From assembly GCF_001556105.1 (NCBI RefSeq), contig NZ_LSIF01000092.1, positions 1-64,000 of the forward strand: DNA of 64,000 bases, given 5' to 3'. Within the stretch, counting starts at the first letter, position 1, and each line of letters begins with the position of its first letter. This DNA is from Pseudoxanthomonas mexicana (GTDB taxonomy: Bacteria > Pseudomonadota > Gammaproteobacteria > Xanthomonadales > Xanthomonadaceae). The translations under genes were made by a program, and so were the position numbers. Shown here in pieces: positions 46,950-53,797 of this stretch. The notes under the pieces were generated by a model. It did not search any database. It was not told where the DNA came from and worked only from the letters and a program-made list of their open reading frames with translations.

Positions 46950-47255
46950 TCAGCCCGCCAGGTAGGCGACGGCGTAGATGATCGAGATCGGTATCGATGC
47001 CAGGATGAAGAGCTGGAACCGGTAGTACAGGTGTTGCAGCTTTTGCTCGTCTGCAGGGAGAGCCTGCAGCGCGCGCGAGTGCTTGAACCTGATCAGGTTC
47101 AGGACAAGCTGATAAGGCGGCGCAAGCGATCGAAACTGATCAATCTCGGGATGGCGCGCATGCTCCCGCGCTATCGCGCGCTTCAGCCCACTGATCCACA
47201 GGTAGTTGTGGAGGTAGGCGACGAGCATCAGCGTGACCAGGACGTACCCGATCAC
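46950..47255 (-). CDS. Small membrane protein of unknown function
   Basis: 101 residues if started at GTG 47255, which overlaps the upstream stop as GTGA and begins a membrane helix (IGYVLVTLMLVAYLHNYLW). A second helix is at the C-terminus (LFILASIPISIIYAVAYLAG), with a basic central loop. An ATG at 47321 would add 22 residues but overlap the neighbour by 70 bases. Paired with the next gene, another small membrane protein. Confidence 0.6.
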   Translation of the reverse strand: MIGYVLVTLMLVAYLHNYLWISGLKRAIAREHARHPEIDQFRSLAPPYQLVLNLIRFKHSRALQALPADEQKLQHLYYRFQLFILASIPISIIYAVAYLAG

Positions 47256-47704
47256 GGTGATGGCGCTCCATCGCGGCGAAGGGTTGGCGTGCCCTCGGGG
47301 GCCGAGCACAGGTGCGTCCATCGTCTGGCCAAGTGCCGCGTGACATACCAGGCCAGCAGCACCTCCACGAGCACCAGCACGATCCAGCCGTAATCACCGG
47401 CCACGCCGGTGACCTGCCCAAGCCCGGTACCGTAGGCAGCACCTGCCTGTTCAAGCTGCGGCACGATGAAGATGCGCAGCACCGCCATCGGGACAAACAG
47501 GACAAGCGCGAGAAACGTCGAGACACCGTAGACCAGCGCGGCGGCGGTGGCCACGAACAGGAACGGCCGTGGCAGTCGTGGCTTGCGGCGCAACGCATGC
47601 ACCGCCGGCCACCACACGGGCATCAACGTCACCAGGAAATAGGCGACGGCGACCGCCGCCAGCATCGCGGTGAGTTCTGCGCCGAAGACATCGATGAAAC
47701 CCAT
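47252..47704 (-). CDS. Small polytopic membrane protein of unknown function
   Basis: 150 residues from ATG 47704 (a GTG two codons upstream is possible). Four predicted helices: MLAAVAVAYFLVTLMPVWW, FLFVATAAALVYGVSTFLALVLFVPMAVLRIF and YGWIVLVLVEVLLAWYVT, with a basic loop (ALRRKPRLPRPF) between. No motif recognised. Coupled to the smaller membrane gene downstream through a 4-base overlap. Confidence 0.65.
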   Translation of the reverse strand: MGFIDVFGAELTAMLAAVAVAYFLVTLMPVWWPAVHALRRKPRLPRPFLFVATAAALVYGVSTFLALVLFVPMAVLRIFIVPQLEQAGAAYGTGLGQVTGVAGDYGWIVLVLVEVLLAWYVTRHLARRWTHLCSAPEGTPTLRRDGAPSP

Positions 47705-47760
47705 GGGCACCTGCGTGCAAGTCGTGTTCGGGGAGGTGGGAGCGATGATCGCCGCGAAGA

Positions 47761-48165
47761 CTACGCCTGCTTGTTCTTCTCATCCCACGCCATCGGTTCC
47801 CACAACTCCACCTTGTTGCCTTCCGGATCCATGATCCAGGCGAACTTGCCATTCTCGTGCGACTCGGGGCCTTTCACGATCTCCACGTCGGCAGCACGCA
47901 GTTGGGCGAGCAGCGCATCGAGATCGTCCACGCGGTAATTGATCATGAAAGCGCTGTCGCTGGGACTGAACCATTGGCTGTCCTTCTCCGCCACCGTCCA
48001 CACCGTCAGGCCCTGGTCGCTGGCGGTGTCGTCCGGCCAGCGCAGCACGGCACCGCCCCACGTCTCCAGCGGCAGCCCCAGGTGCGTGTGGTACCACGCT
48101 GCCAGCGCCCCGCTGTCGTGGCGGCTCTTGAAGAACACCCCGCCGATTCCCGTCACCTTCGCCAT
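47761..48165 (-). CDS. VOC-family (glyoxalase-like) protein
   Basis: 134 residues from ATG 48165 (GAGGGG upstream; an ATG at 48189 is an alternative). Two beta-alpha-beta-beta-beta repeats: VTGIGGVFFKSRHDSGALAAWYHTHLGLPLETW and FMINYRVDDLDALLAQLRAADVEIV, ending FAWIMDPEGNKVELWEPMAWD, with Glu in the metal-ligand position. Such proteins may be metal-dependent isomerases or resistance proteins; nothing narrows it here. Confidence 0.85.
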   Translation of the reverse strand: MAKVTGIGGVFFKSRHDSGALAAWYHTHLGLPLETWGGAVLRWPDDTASDQGLTVWTVAEKDSQWFSPSDSAFMINYRVDDLDALLAQLRAADVEIVKGPESHENGKFAWIMDPEGNKVELWEPMAWDEKNKQA

Positions 48166-48309
48166 CGCCCGCCCCTCGAGGTTGATCATCGAACATCGTC
48201 AGCGCGACCGGCCCAGCGTCGCTCTGCACGAATGAAAGCGTAGTCCACCATCACTGGCAACACACGGGGCCTCCATCCTCCGCAGCTCCATGCGGGCCAG
48301 TTTCATCTC

Positions 48310-48537
48310 CTACCGGAGCGGCTCGCCCTTGATCCAACACACCGCAATGAGGAGCGACGCGACCACCCACGTAGTGACGATGAAAGGAACTGGATGACCG
48401 GCGGGCGGAAAGACGAAGAAGTTGGCAAACAAAAGTACCGCTGCCATGCCGTAGGCCATCCATCCTTGCCACATCAGGGGCAGGCCCCATCCCCACCCAT
48501 GGGTCTTCGCACGGAACCAGTAGCGCTTTGACGGCAT
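48310..48537 (-). CDS. Small membrane protein (YWFRAK...WGWGLPxxWQGW family)
   Basis: 75 residues from ATG 48537. Begins MPSKRYWFRAKTHGWGWGLPLMWQGWM, a motif I know from many small proteobacterial proteins, several within integron cassette arrays; two helices follow (AYGMAAVLLFANFFVF; FIVTTWVVASLLIAVCW). Function unknown. It is the gene closest to the attC-bearing strip, but no attC was found beside it. Confidence 0.65.
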   Translation of the reverse strand: MPSKRYWFRAKTHGWGWGLPLMWQGWMAYGMAAVLLFANFFVFPPAGHPVPFIVTTWVVASLLIAVCWIKGEPLR

Positions 48538-48569
48538 GTGACGTCCTGTATCACCCGCTGGGAATCTTG

Positions 48570-48680
48570 TCATGGCCGCATTGCCGGGAGTGTGTCGGGG
48601 TTGCTCATTCCGCAGGCGCCCGGGGTGCTGTGGAAGAAATGGATGCGCCACGCGCCCTGTTCCCTGCGAAGCACGTCATG
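48570..48680 (-). pseudogene. Remnant of a SnoaL/DUF4440-like protein, out of frame with the next ORF
   Basis: This frame reads HDVLRREQGAWRIHFFHSTPG, resembling the C-terminal strand pair of DUF4440/SnoaL-like cassette proteins, then stops at 48570. It has no start of its own and overlaps the 3' end of the 48605-48904 ORF in another frame, so it looks like the tail of a decayed cassette gene. Confidence 0.35.
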
Positions 48681-48904
48681 TGCCAATCGTGCAGGAACTC
48701 CTGGTTCTGCGATAGCCGATCAAGCTCCGCCCCGGAATCCGCCACGGCCCTGCGGTACAGATCCTCGGAACACAGGCGCCAGTAGCGACCCTGTTTATCG
48801 TTTATCAGCAGATTGCCGAAATCGTTGTCCCCGACAATCTGATCCGGCTCGAGGCCAGTCCAGTCCCACGCACTCTCGACTACCGCAACTAGCTCCATAT
48901 GCAT
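48605..48904 (-). CDS. Cassette gene, DUF1851/T6SS-immunity-like N-terminus
   Basis: 99 residues starting at ATG 48904, directly at the edge of an attC site (48898 is an alternative start). VESAWDWTGLEPDQIVGDNDFGNLLINDKQGRYWRLCSEDL resembles the DUF1851 domain (C-terminal half of the Tdi1-type T6SS immunity family). After residue 75 the expected C-terminus is absent and the frame runs into the SnoaL-like remnant in a different phase, so the gene is probably truncated or chimeric. Confidence 0.5.
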   Translation of the reverse strand: MHMELVAVVESAWDWTGLEPDQIVGDNDFGNLLINDKQGRYWRLCSEDLYRRAVADSGAELDRLSQNQEFLHDWHMTCFAGNRARGASISSTAPRAPAE

Positions 48905-48962
48905 CCAATGCCTGGGTTGATTCGAGCCACAAAGCGATGTCGGCTCGAATGAATCGTTAACT
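48903..48962 (-). other. Integron attC site (degenerate, 60 bp)
   Basis: On the minus strand the site runs from AGTTAAC (48962-48956) to ATTGGAT (48909-48903), with GATTCATTCGAGCCGACATC on one arm and GGCTCGAATCAACCCAGGC on the other around a CGCTTTGTGG centre. This follows the aadA-type attC layout (AATTC(G/A)TTCAAGCCGAC...GGCTTAACTCA). Both core sites deviate by one or two bases. The stop codon of the upstream cassette gene lies inside it and the next gene starts at its edge. Confidence 0.7.
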
Positions 48963-49316
48963 GTCGCCGTCAGCGACGGTAACAGTCACTTCAAGGTCCC
49001 CAGACGAGACAACGATAGGCTTGTCCACGAATGTGGTAACGACACTTTTAAGTGATGCTTGAGATGTATCCACCTCTACGGACACGTCTAAGCCATCCGT
49101 CTCGGACGGGATGATTATCACCGCCAGGCGAAATCGGTTGTCTCCGGCGACAGAGACCTCCGCTGGTGCATTTGGCTTGACGCGAATGCGGGGCGCAGCA
49201 ACCGATTGCCCGTTCTGCTTGATGCTTGCTGAAACCTCATAGACATTCGGTGAGGCAATCACTGAGCCAGAGATTGGAAGTAGAGTGGCGAGAAGTGCAG
49301 TGCATAGCTTGAACAT
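48957..49316 (-). CDS. Exported protein of unknown function in a gene cassette
   Basis: 119 residues from ATG 49316 (GGAGG 9 bases upstream). Signal peptide MFKLCTALLATLLPISGSVIA. Mature protein is beta-rich: NVYEVSASIKQNGQSVAAPRIRVKPN, FRLAVIIIPSETDGLDVSVEVD, DLEVTVTVADGDS; no cysteines. Codon use is less GC-rich than the surrounding genes. Its stop lies in the attC at 48903-48962, as cassette genes often do. Function unknown. Confidence 0.6.
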   Translation of the reverse strand: MFKLCTALLATLLPISGSVIASPNVYEVSASIKQNGQSVAAPRIRVKPNAPAEVSVAGDNRFRLAVIIIPSETDGLDVSVEVDTSQASLKSVVTTFVDKPIVVSSGDLEVTVTVADGDS

Positions 49317-49334
49317 CGACGTACCCTCCATGAT

Positions 49335-49446
49335 GGCCAACGCCCGAGTCAGGCCGCGCAGCTCCGTGGAAGCAACCACATGGCAAGCTCTTCATGCAGT
49401 GCCTGCTTCCATCGCAAAGCAGCGGCGGCCAACGGACTGCTAACGC
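49335..49446 (-). other. Possible long degenerate attC element between two cassette genes
   Basis: Between the gene ends lie a 112-base stretch with nested inverted repeats: TGGAAGCA/TGCTTCCA (49367-49374 and 49404-49411) and GGCCGC/GCGGCC (49352-49357 and 49425-49430), ending at GTTGGCC on the minus strand. Core-site consensus is weak, so this is only a candidate. Confidence 0.35.
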
Positions 49447-49820
49447 TCAGCCCTTTTGACTGAGCCATATGTTCTTACATACGTACACGATGGCGCTTTA
49501 GCGCCCTGTACGAACTCCGTTCGCTCCAGGATGCCGAGAGTGGATTCTTCAAAAAGTCCCTTTGGCTTTGAATCTGTCACGGTTGGGCTCATCGCCTTTC
49601 CGGAGCCGTCAAGGCTGTAGCTGATAACGACATATGCGCTGATTTCTCGGCCCCTGGCACGCTTCGGCCAGTCTTGAGCCGTAACGCGCGGTTCTGAGGC
49701 AATGTGCTCTTGGCACGTCGCTTGCACAGGGACTTCGATGACGGGGCCCGCAGCAAGCGCGTGATCTGCTGCGAAGAACAAAAGGAGCAGGATGGAATTC
49801 TTCAACTTACGACTCCCCAT
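49440..49820 (-). CDS. Exported TonB-C-terminal-like protein in a gene cassette
   Basis: 126 residues from ATG 49820. Signal peptide-like helix (NSILLLLFFAADHALA). The mature part, GREISAYVVISYSLDGSGKAMSPTVTDSKPKGLFEESTLGILERTEF, has the strand-turn-strand pattern of the TonB C-terminal domain (as in energy-transducer-like and accessory periplasmic proteins), with two Cys. It begins 7 bases after the 59-bp attC at 49827-49885. An upstream in-frame Met would read through the attC and is rejected. Confidence 0.55.
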   Translation of the reverse strand: MGSRKLKNSILLLLFFAADHALAAGPVIEVPVQATCQEHIASEPRVTAQDWPKRARGREISAYVVISYSLDGSGKAMSPTVTDSKPKGLFEESTLGILERTEFVQGAKAPSCTYVRTYGSVKRAER

Positions 49821-49826
49821 AATGAG

Positions 49827-49885
49827 CGCTAACGCCTGAGTTGGCCGGGCCGTGAAGCGGGTTCGACTTCGATGAATTGTTGGAC
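49827..49885 (-). other. Integron attC site (59 bp)
   Basis: On the minus strand it starts with GTCCAAC (49885-49879), a perfect RYYYAAC core, continues AATTCATCGAAGTCGAACCC-GCTTC, then CCGGCCAACTCAGGC and ends with GTTAGCG (49833-49827), one base off GTTRRRY. Length is 59 bp, the classic '59-base element', and the arms align well with the aadA-cassette attC. The TAG of the upstream reading frame is inside the right core site. Confidence 0.8.
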
Positions 49886-50107
49886 GGCCATCCAAGGATG
49901 GCGTCTGGTGACGATCGCGGATACAAGGCCAGCCGCGAATCCTGGAGCAGTGCCTGGTTGAAGTGCCGTCATAAGCAAACCTGGCTGTACGAGCCAGATG
50001 GCTGACGCGAGTGCAGCGCCGATGATGCCACGTGTGATAGCAAGCGTAATGAATCCGACGTACTTATCAAGGAGGCAATCACAGAGAACTGTAGAGAGTG
50101 CAGGAAG
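49829..50107 (-). pseudogene. Membrane-protein remnant in a cassette
   Basis: An open frame of 92 codons without an upstream ATG reads LDKYVGFITLAITRGIIGAALASAIWLV and then GFAAGLVSAIVTRRHPWMAV, suggesting two membrane helices, and ends at the TAG inside the attC. The only Met start is at 49972, which would give 47 residues and lose the first helix. Probably the 3' end of a lost cassette gene. Confidence 0.4.
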
Positions 50108-50218
50108 CTAGCCGAACAGATAACCCATTGGGCAAGATGGACGCCGTGCCTGGAGAATCTGATTCCGACTCAAAGGCATGCGGAAGTGGGTGTTTGTGGG
50201 GCCGGAGTGCTGCAGGGA

Positions 50219-50704
50219 TCAACCTCCGTCGTCTTCGTCCCCGGAATCGCGTCGCGACACGCGTCGCTCCATCCACGCCAGCACCGACAGCACGGCGAGC
50301 GTCAGCAGCGTGGCGAGCAGGGCCAGCCAGCCGTGACCGAAGCCGACCGCCACGCCGATCACCGCGACCATCAGCAGCGAGGCAGCGGTGGTGATGCCGG
50401 AAACCACGCGGCCACGGTGCGCGATCATGGTGCCGGCCCCGATGAAGGCGACGCCGGCGATCACCGCTTCGACCAGCCGGAAGGGATCGATCTGTACACG
50501 GCCGCCATGGTCGTGCTGCGGCTCCGCGAGCATCATTTCACCCATGCCCGTGAGCATCGCGGCCGCGCCGGCCACCAGCGTATGCGTGCGGAAGCCGGCC
50601 GGCCGGTCCTTCATCTCGCGCTCCAGACCGACCATGCCGCCCAGCAGCATCGCGAACGCGATGCGCGCGACCACCGATACCTGCGCTTCCCATCCGTCGA
50701 ACAT
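50219..50704 (-). CDS. MgtC/SapB-family membrane protein
   Basis: 161 residues with four helices. Signature MLLGGMVGLEREMKDRPAGFRTHTLV near residue 18, then LVEAVIAGVAFIGAGTMIAHRGRVVSGITTAASLLMVAVIGVAVG, typical of MgtC N-terminal domains. Lacks the longer cytosolic C-terminal domain of virulence-type MgtC and instead ends in a short basic/acidic tail (RRDSGDEDDGG). Family members affect ATP synthase or magnesium homeostasis, but this short type is uncharacterised. Confidence 0.9.
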   Translation of the reverse strand: MFDGWEAQVSVVARIAFAMLLGGMVGLEREMKDRPAGFRTHTLVAGAAAMLTGMGEMMLAEPQHDHGGRVQIDPFRLVEAVIAGVAFIGAGTMIAHRGRVVSGITTAASLLMVAVIGVAVGFGHGWLALLATLLTLAVLSVLAWMERRVSRRDSGDEDDGG

Positions 50705-50761
50705 GGCAGACCCTCCTGCGTCGATGCTTCCATCGGGAAGGTCAAGGCGGCGCGAAGACGG

Positions 50762-51601
50762 TCAGCCCTCGACGATCTCCACCGCCGTCCCGCTCACCCG
50801 CACGCCGTCGCGCACGTCGGCCGGAACCGCCACCTCCAACAGGCCGGGGCGGCCGATGTCGTGACCCTGATGGAGGGTGAAGGCGCGGCTCGCGGGCAAC
50901 TGGTCGCGGTCCGCGAGGTACGCACCCAGTGCCGCGGCCGCCGCGCCGGTCGCGGGATCTTCCACCACACCACCGGGCGGGAACGGATTGCGCGCGTGCA
51001 GGGTCTGCGCATCTTCGCGCCAGACCAGGTTGACCGTGGTCCAGCCGCGCGCCTTCATCAGCGCAGCGAGCGCATCGAAGTCGTAGTGCAGGTCGGCGAG
51101 GCGTGCGCGCGTGGCGGCGGCGATGATCGGATGCCACGCGCCGGCGTAGGACAATCCGGGCGGCAGGGCGGGATCGAGTTCGTCGTGCTGCCAGCCCAGC
51201 GTCGCGAGCAATGCGTCGAGATCGGCCGCATCGATCGGCGCGGTGCGCGGCGGCACGCTGGTCAGCGTGGCGGCGAAGCCGGCATCGACCGTCACCGGCA
51301 CGCGTCCCGCCTGCGTGTGCAGCACGACATCGCCGGGACCGTGCGCACGCGCCTGCGCGACCATGGCCGCGATGGTGGCGTGCCCGCAGAAGCTCACTTC
51401 GGCCAGCGGGCTGAAGTAGCGCACGTCGAGATCGCCGTCCGCGCGCGGCGACAGGAACGCCGTTTCCGAGTAGCCCACCTCGGCGGCGATGCGCTGCATG
51501 GCGTCGTCGCCCAGGCCTCGCGCATCCAGCACCACGCCGGCGGGATTACCGCCGTCAGGATCGGTAGTGAACGCGCTGTAGCGCAGGATCGTCGGTGTCA
51601 T
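50762..51601 (-). CDS. PhzF-family isomerase
   Basis: 279 residues. Diaminopimelate-epimerase-like fold: FTTDPDGGNPAGVVLDARGLGD, VGYSETAFLSP (catalytic-Glu region), RYFSPLAEVSFCGHATIAA and NPFPPGGVVEDPATGAAAAALGAYLAD are the family signatures. Such proteins isomerise a variety of cyclic or amino-acid-derived compounds; no phenazine genes are present, so the substrate here is unknown. Coupled to the upstream YczE-like gene by a 4-base overlap. Confidence 0.92.
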   Translation of the reverse strand: MTPTILRYSAFTTDPDGGNPAGVVLDARGLGDDAMQRIAAEVGYSETAFLSPRADGDLDVRYFSPLAEVSFCGHATIAAMVAQARAHGPGDVVLHTQAGRVPVTVDAGFAATLTSVPPRTAPIDAADLDALLATLGWQHDELDPALPPGLSYAGAWHPIIAAATRARLADLHYDFDALAALMKARGWTTVNLVWREDAQTLHARNPFPPGGVVEDPATGAAAAALGAYLADRDQLPASRAFTLHQGHDIGRPGLLEVAVPADVRDGVRVSGTAVEIVEG

Positions 51602-52275
51602 GGCGTTTCTCCCGCGATGGCCGCGGGCGGATCAAGGCGCACCACCAGGTAGCGCAGGAAGAACTGGGTCAGCGGACCCACGCCGAACGCGAACAGCACG
51701 GTGCCGACCCCGGCGACGCCACCGAGCAGCACGCCGATGACCAGCACGGTGACTTCGATCAGCGTGCGGATGCTGCGGATCGACCAGCCGGTGCGGCGCG
51801 CGAGTCCCGTCATCAGCCCGTCGCGCGGACCCGGCCCCAGCTGCGCGCCGATGTACATCGCGGTGGCGACGGCGCACAGGACCACGCCGGCCACCAGGTA
51901 GGCACAGCGCAACGGCAGGCCTTGCGGTGTGTCGAGCAGGGCGAGGTTGAGATCGGCGAACGGACCCAGCAGCAGCGTGTTGGCGACGGTGCCCAATCCC
52001 GGCATCTGCCGTAGCGGAATCCACGCCAGCAGCACGCCCACCGCGGTCAGCACCATCACCATGCCGAACGACAGCGGCAGGTGGTGCGAGACACCCAGGT
52101 GGAAGACATCCCATGGCGACGCACCGACCGCGCCTTCGATCATCAGCGCGATGGCCAGGCCGTACAGCCACAGGCCGACGAGGAGGCGCAGCAGGCGTTC
52201 CGGCAGGCGGCCGGCTTTCAGCTGTGCGAGGGGACCGAGGTTGGCGAGTCCAGCGGGAGCGATGGGCGGTTTCAT
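51598..52275 (-). CDS. yczE: YczE/YitT-like membrane protein
   Basis: 225 residues from ATG 52275, six helices, containing GLWLYGLAIALMIEGAVGASPWDVFHLG, then GLGTVANTLLLGPFADL and GAQLGPGPRDGLMTGLARRTG, the family motif of YczE. An open frame extends far upstream on the other strand of the MocR gene but lacks coding character there. Divergent from the MocR/YczR-type regulator, the arrangement known from Bacillus yczR-yczE, with a 60-base shared regulatory gap. Transported or sensed compound unknown. Confidence 0.88.
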   Translation of the reverse strand: MKPPIAPAGLANLGPLAQLKAGRLPERLLRLLVGLWLYGLAIALMIEGAVGASPWDVFHLGVSHHLPLSFGMVMVLTAVGVLLAWIPLRQMPGLGTVANTLLLGPFADLNLALLDTPQGLPLRCAYLVAGVVLCAVATAMYIGAQLGPGPRDGLMTGLARRTGWSIRSIRTLIEVTVLVIGVLLGGVAGVGTVLFAFGVGPLTQFFLRYLVVRLDPPAAIAGETP

Positions 52276-52335
52276 GGGGCCAACATCCTCCGGATTGGCC
52301 CTTTCCACTAGAGCCAATCGTGACATAGTGGCCCC
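52276..52335. promoter_or_regulatory. Shared yczE/MocR control region with nested inverted repeats
   Basis: Contains GATTGGC (52293-52299) / GCCAATC (52313-52319), a perfect 7-bp inverted repeat with a 13-base spacer, and CCACTA (52305-52310) / TAGTGG (52326-52331). A CATAGT -10-like element ends 6 bases before the MocR-type ATG (52336), hinting at a leaderless transcript. These are plausible operators for the MocR-type regulator. Confidence 0.5.
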
Positions 52336-53787
52336 ATGGAACGTGCATTGGCCCCTGACCGTCTCGCCACGCTGGTCGGCGACTTCCCCCGCACGCCGGC
52401 CTACCGCGGCCTGCGCCAGGCCCTGCAGGAACTGATCGGCGACGGCCGGATTCCGCTCGGCATCCGCCTGCCCAGCGAGCGCGCCGTCACCCAGGCACTG
52501 GGCGTGTCGCGCAACACCGTCACCCGCGCATACGCGGACCTCGTCGCCGCCGGCTTCGCCACTGCGCGGCAAGGTGCGGGCACGTATGCCGCCGCGCCGG
52601 TCGACCGCCGCCGCGCACACGACCACGCGCTGCACGCGGTCGGCAAGGCGCATGCGATGGACGGTGTGATCGACCTCAACTGCGCCGCCGGTGGTGCCAC
52701 GCCGGGCGTCGCCGCCGCCTATGCGCGTGCGATGACCGCCCTGCCCGCCTACCTGGCCAGCGACGGCTACCTGCCGTCGGGGCTGCCGGCGCTGCGCGGA
52801 CTGGTCGCCGCGGACTACGTACGCCGCGGCCTGCCCACCGCACCGGAACAGATCGTCATCACCTCGGGCGCGCTGTCGGCCATCGCCATCGTCGCGCGCG
52901 CACTGTCGCGTCCGGGTGATCGCGTGATGATCGAGTCGCCGGTGTACTCGAATGCGATCGAAGCGCTGCGCCTCGGCGGCGCGCGACTGGTCAGCGCGCC
53001 GATGGCCGATCCGCTCGGCGACGACGGCTGGGACGTGGCCGCCATCGAAGCGACGCTGCGGCAAACCGCACCACGCCTGGCCTACCTGATTCCCGATTTC
53101 CAGAATCCCACCGGGTTCCTGATGCATGACGCGCAGCGCGCCCGCTACGCCGCGGCCCTGCACGCGACGCGCACCACCGCGATCGTCGACGAAACGCTGC
53201 AGTCGACCTGCCTGTCGGACGCGCCGATGCCCGCACCGTTCGCCACGCACTCGCCCGGCGCGTATACCGTCGGCGGCGCATCCAAGCTGTGCTGGGGTGG
53301 CCTGCGCGTGGGCTGGATCCGCGCGCCGCGCGACGCCGTCGATCGCATCATCGCCGCGCGCGTGCAGATGGACCTGGGCAGCTCGCTGTTCGACCAGCTG
53401 GTGGTCGCGGAAATGCTCGGTACCGACAGTTTCCTCGCGGTGCGCCGCGACCAGCTGAGGCAGCGGCGCGACGCGCTGGCGCTGGCGCTGCGCGAACACC
53501 TCCCGGACTGGCGCTTCCGCCTGCCCGATGGCGGCCTGACGCTGTGGGTACGCATGCCGCATGGCAGCGCCACGCAACTGGCCGCCGACATGGAACGGCA
53601 GGGTATCTACCTGGCACCCGGCCCGGTCTTCAGCGTCGAAGGCGGGTCCGACAGTTGGCTGCGGATTCCGTACGCCAAGCCGGAAGAGCAGCTGGTGCAG
53701 GCCGTGCGGGCGATGGCGGCGACATGGTCTGCGCGCCCGCAGGACGCGGGCGTGCAGCAGCGGCGTACGAAGCGGCTGATCGCCTGA
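52336..53787 (+). CDS. MocR-type transcription regulator (GntR HTH plus PLP aminotransferase domain; YczR-like)
   Basis: 483 residues. N-terminal GntR winged helix (LRQALQELIGDGRIPLGIRLPSERAVTQALGVSRNTVTRAYADL), then a fold-type I aminotransferase domain: GGATPGVAAAYARAM, VIIT-like VITSGALSAIAIVARALSRPGDRVMIESPVYSN, YLIPDFQNPTGFLM, the PLP Lys in GGASKLCWGGLRVGW, and C-terminal FSVEGGSDSWLRIPYA. Probably regulates the divergent yczE-phzF operon in response to an amino-acid or PLP-derived ligand. Confidence 0.93.
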   Translation: MERALAPDRLATLVGDFPRTPAYRGLRQALQELIGDGRIPLGIRLPSERAVTQALGVSRNTVTRAYADLVAAGFATARQGAGTYAAAPVDRRRAHDHALHAVGKAHAMDGVIDLNCAAGGATPGVAAAYARAMTALPAYLASDGYLPSGLPALRGLVAADYVRRGLPTAPEQIVITSGALSAIAIVARALSRPGDRVMIESPVYSNAIEALRLGGARLVSAPMADPLGDDGWDVAAIEATLRQTAPRLAYLIPDFQNPTGFLMHDAQRARYAAALHATRTTAIVDETLQSTCLSDAPMPAPFATHSPGAYTVGGASKLCWGGLRVGWIRAPRDAVDRIIAARVQMDLGSSLFDQLVVAEMLGTDSFLAVRRDQLRQRRDALALALREHLPDWRFRLPDGGLTLWVRMPHGSATQLAADMERQGIYLAPGPVFSVEGGSDSWLRIPYAKPEEQLVQAVRAMAATWSARPQDAGVQQRRTKRLIA

Positions 53788-53797
53788 CGGCGACCCG

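Noticed and set aside
44038..46965. 975-codon plus-strand frame spanning YceI, sixA, ParA and the AAA gene
   Set aside because: It crosses genes on both strands in other frames and shows no domain.
50079..50276. 65-codon minus-strand frame overlapping the MgtC 3' end
   Set aside because: Arg-rich, overlaps a real gene out of frame, no ribosome binding site.
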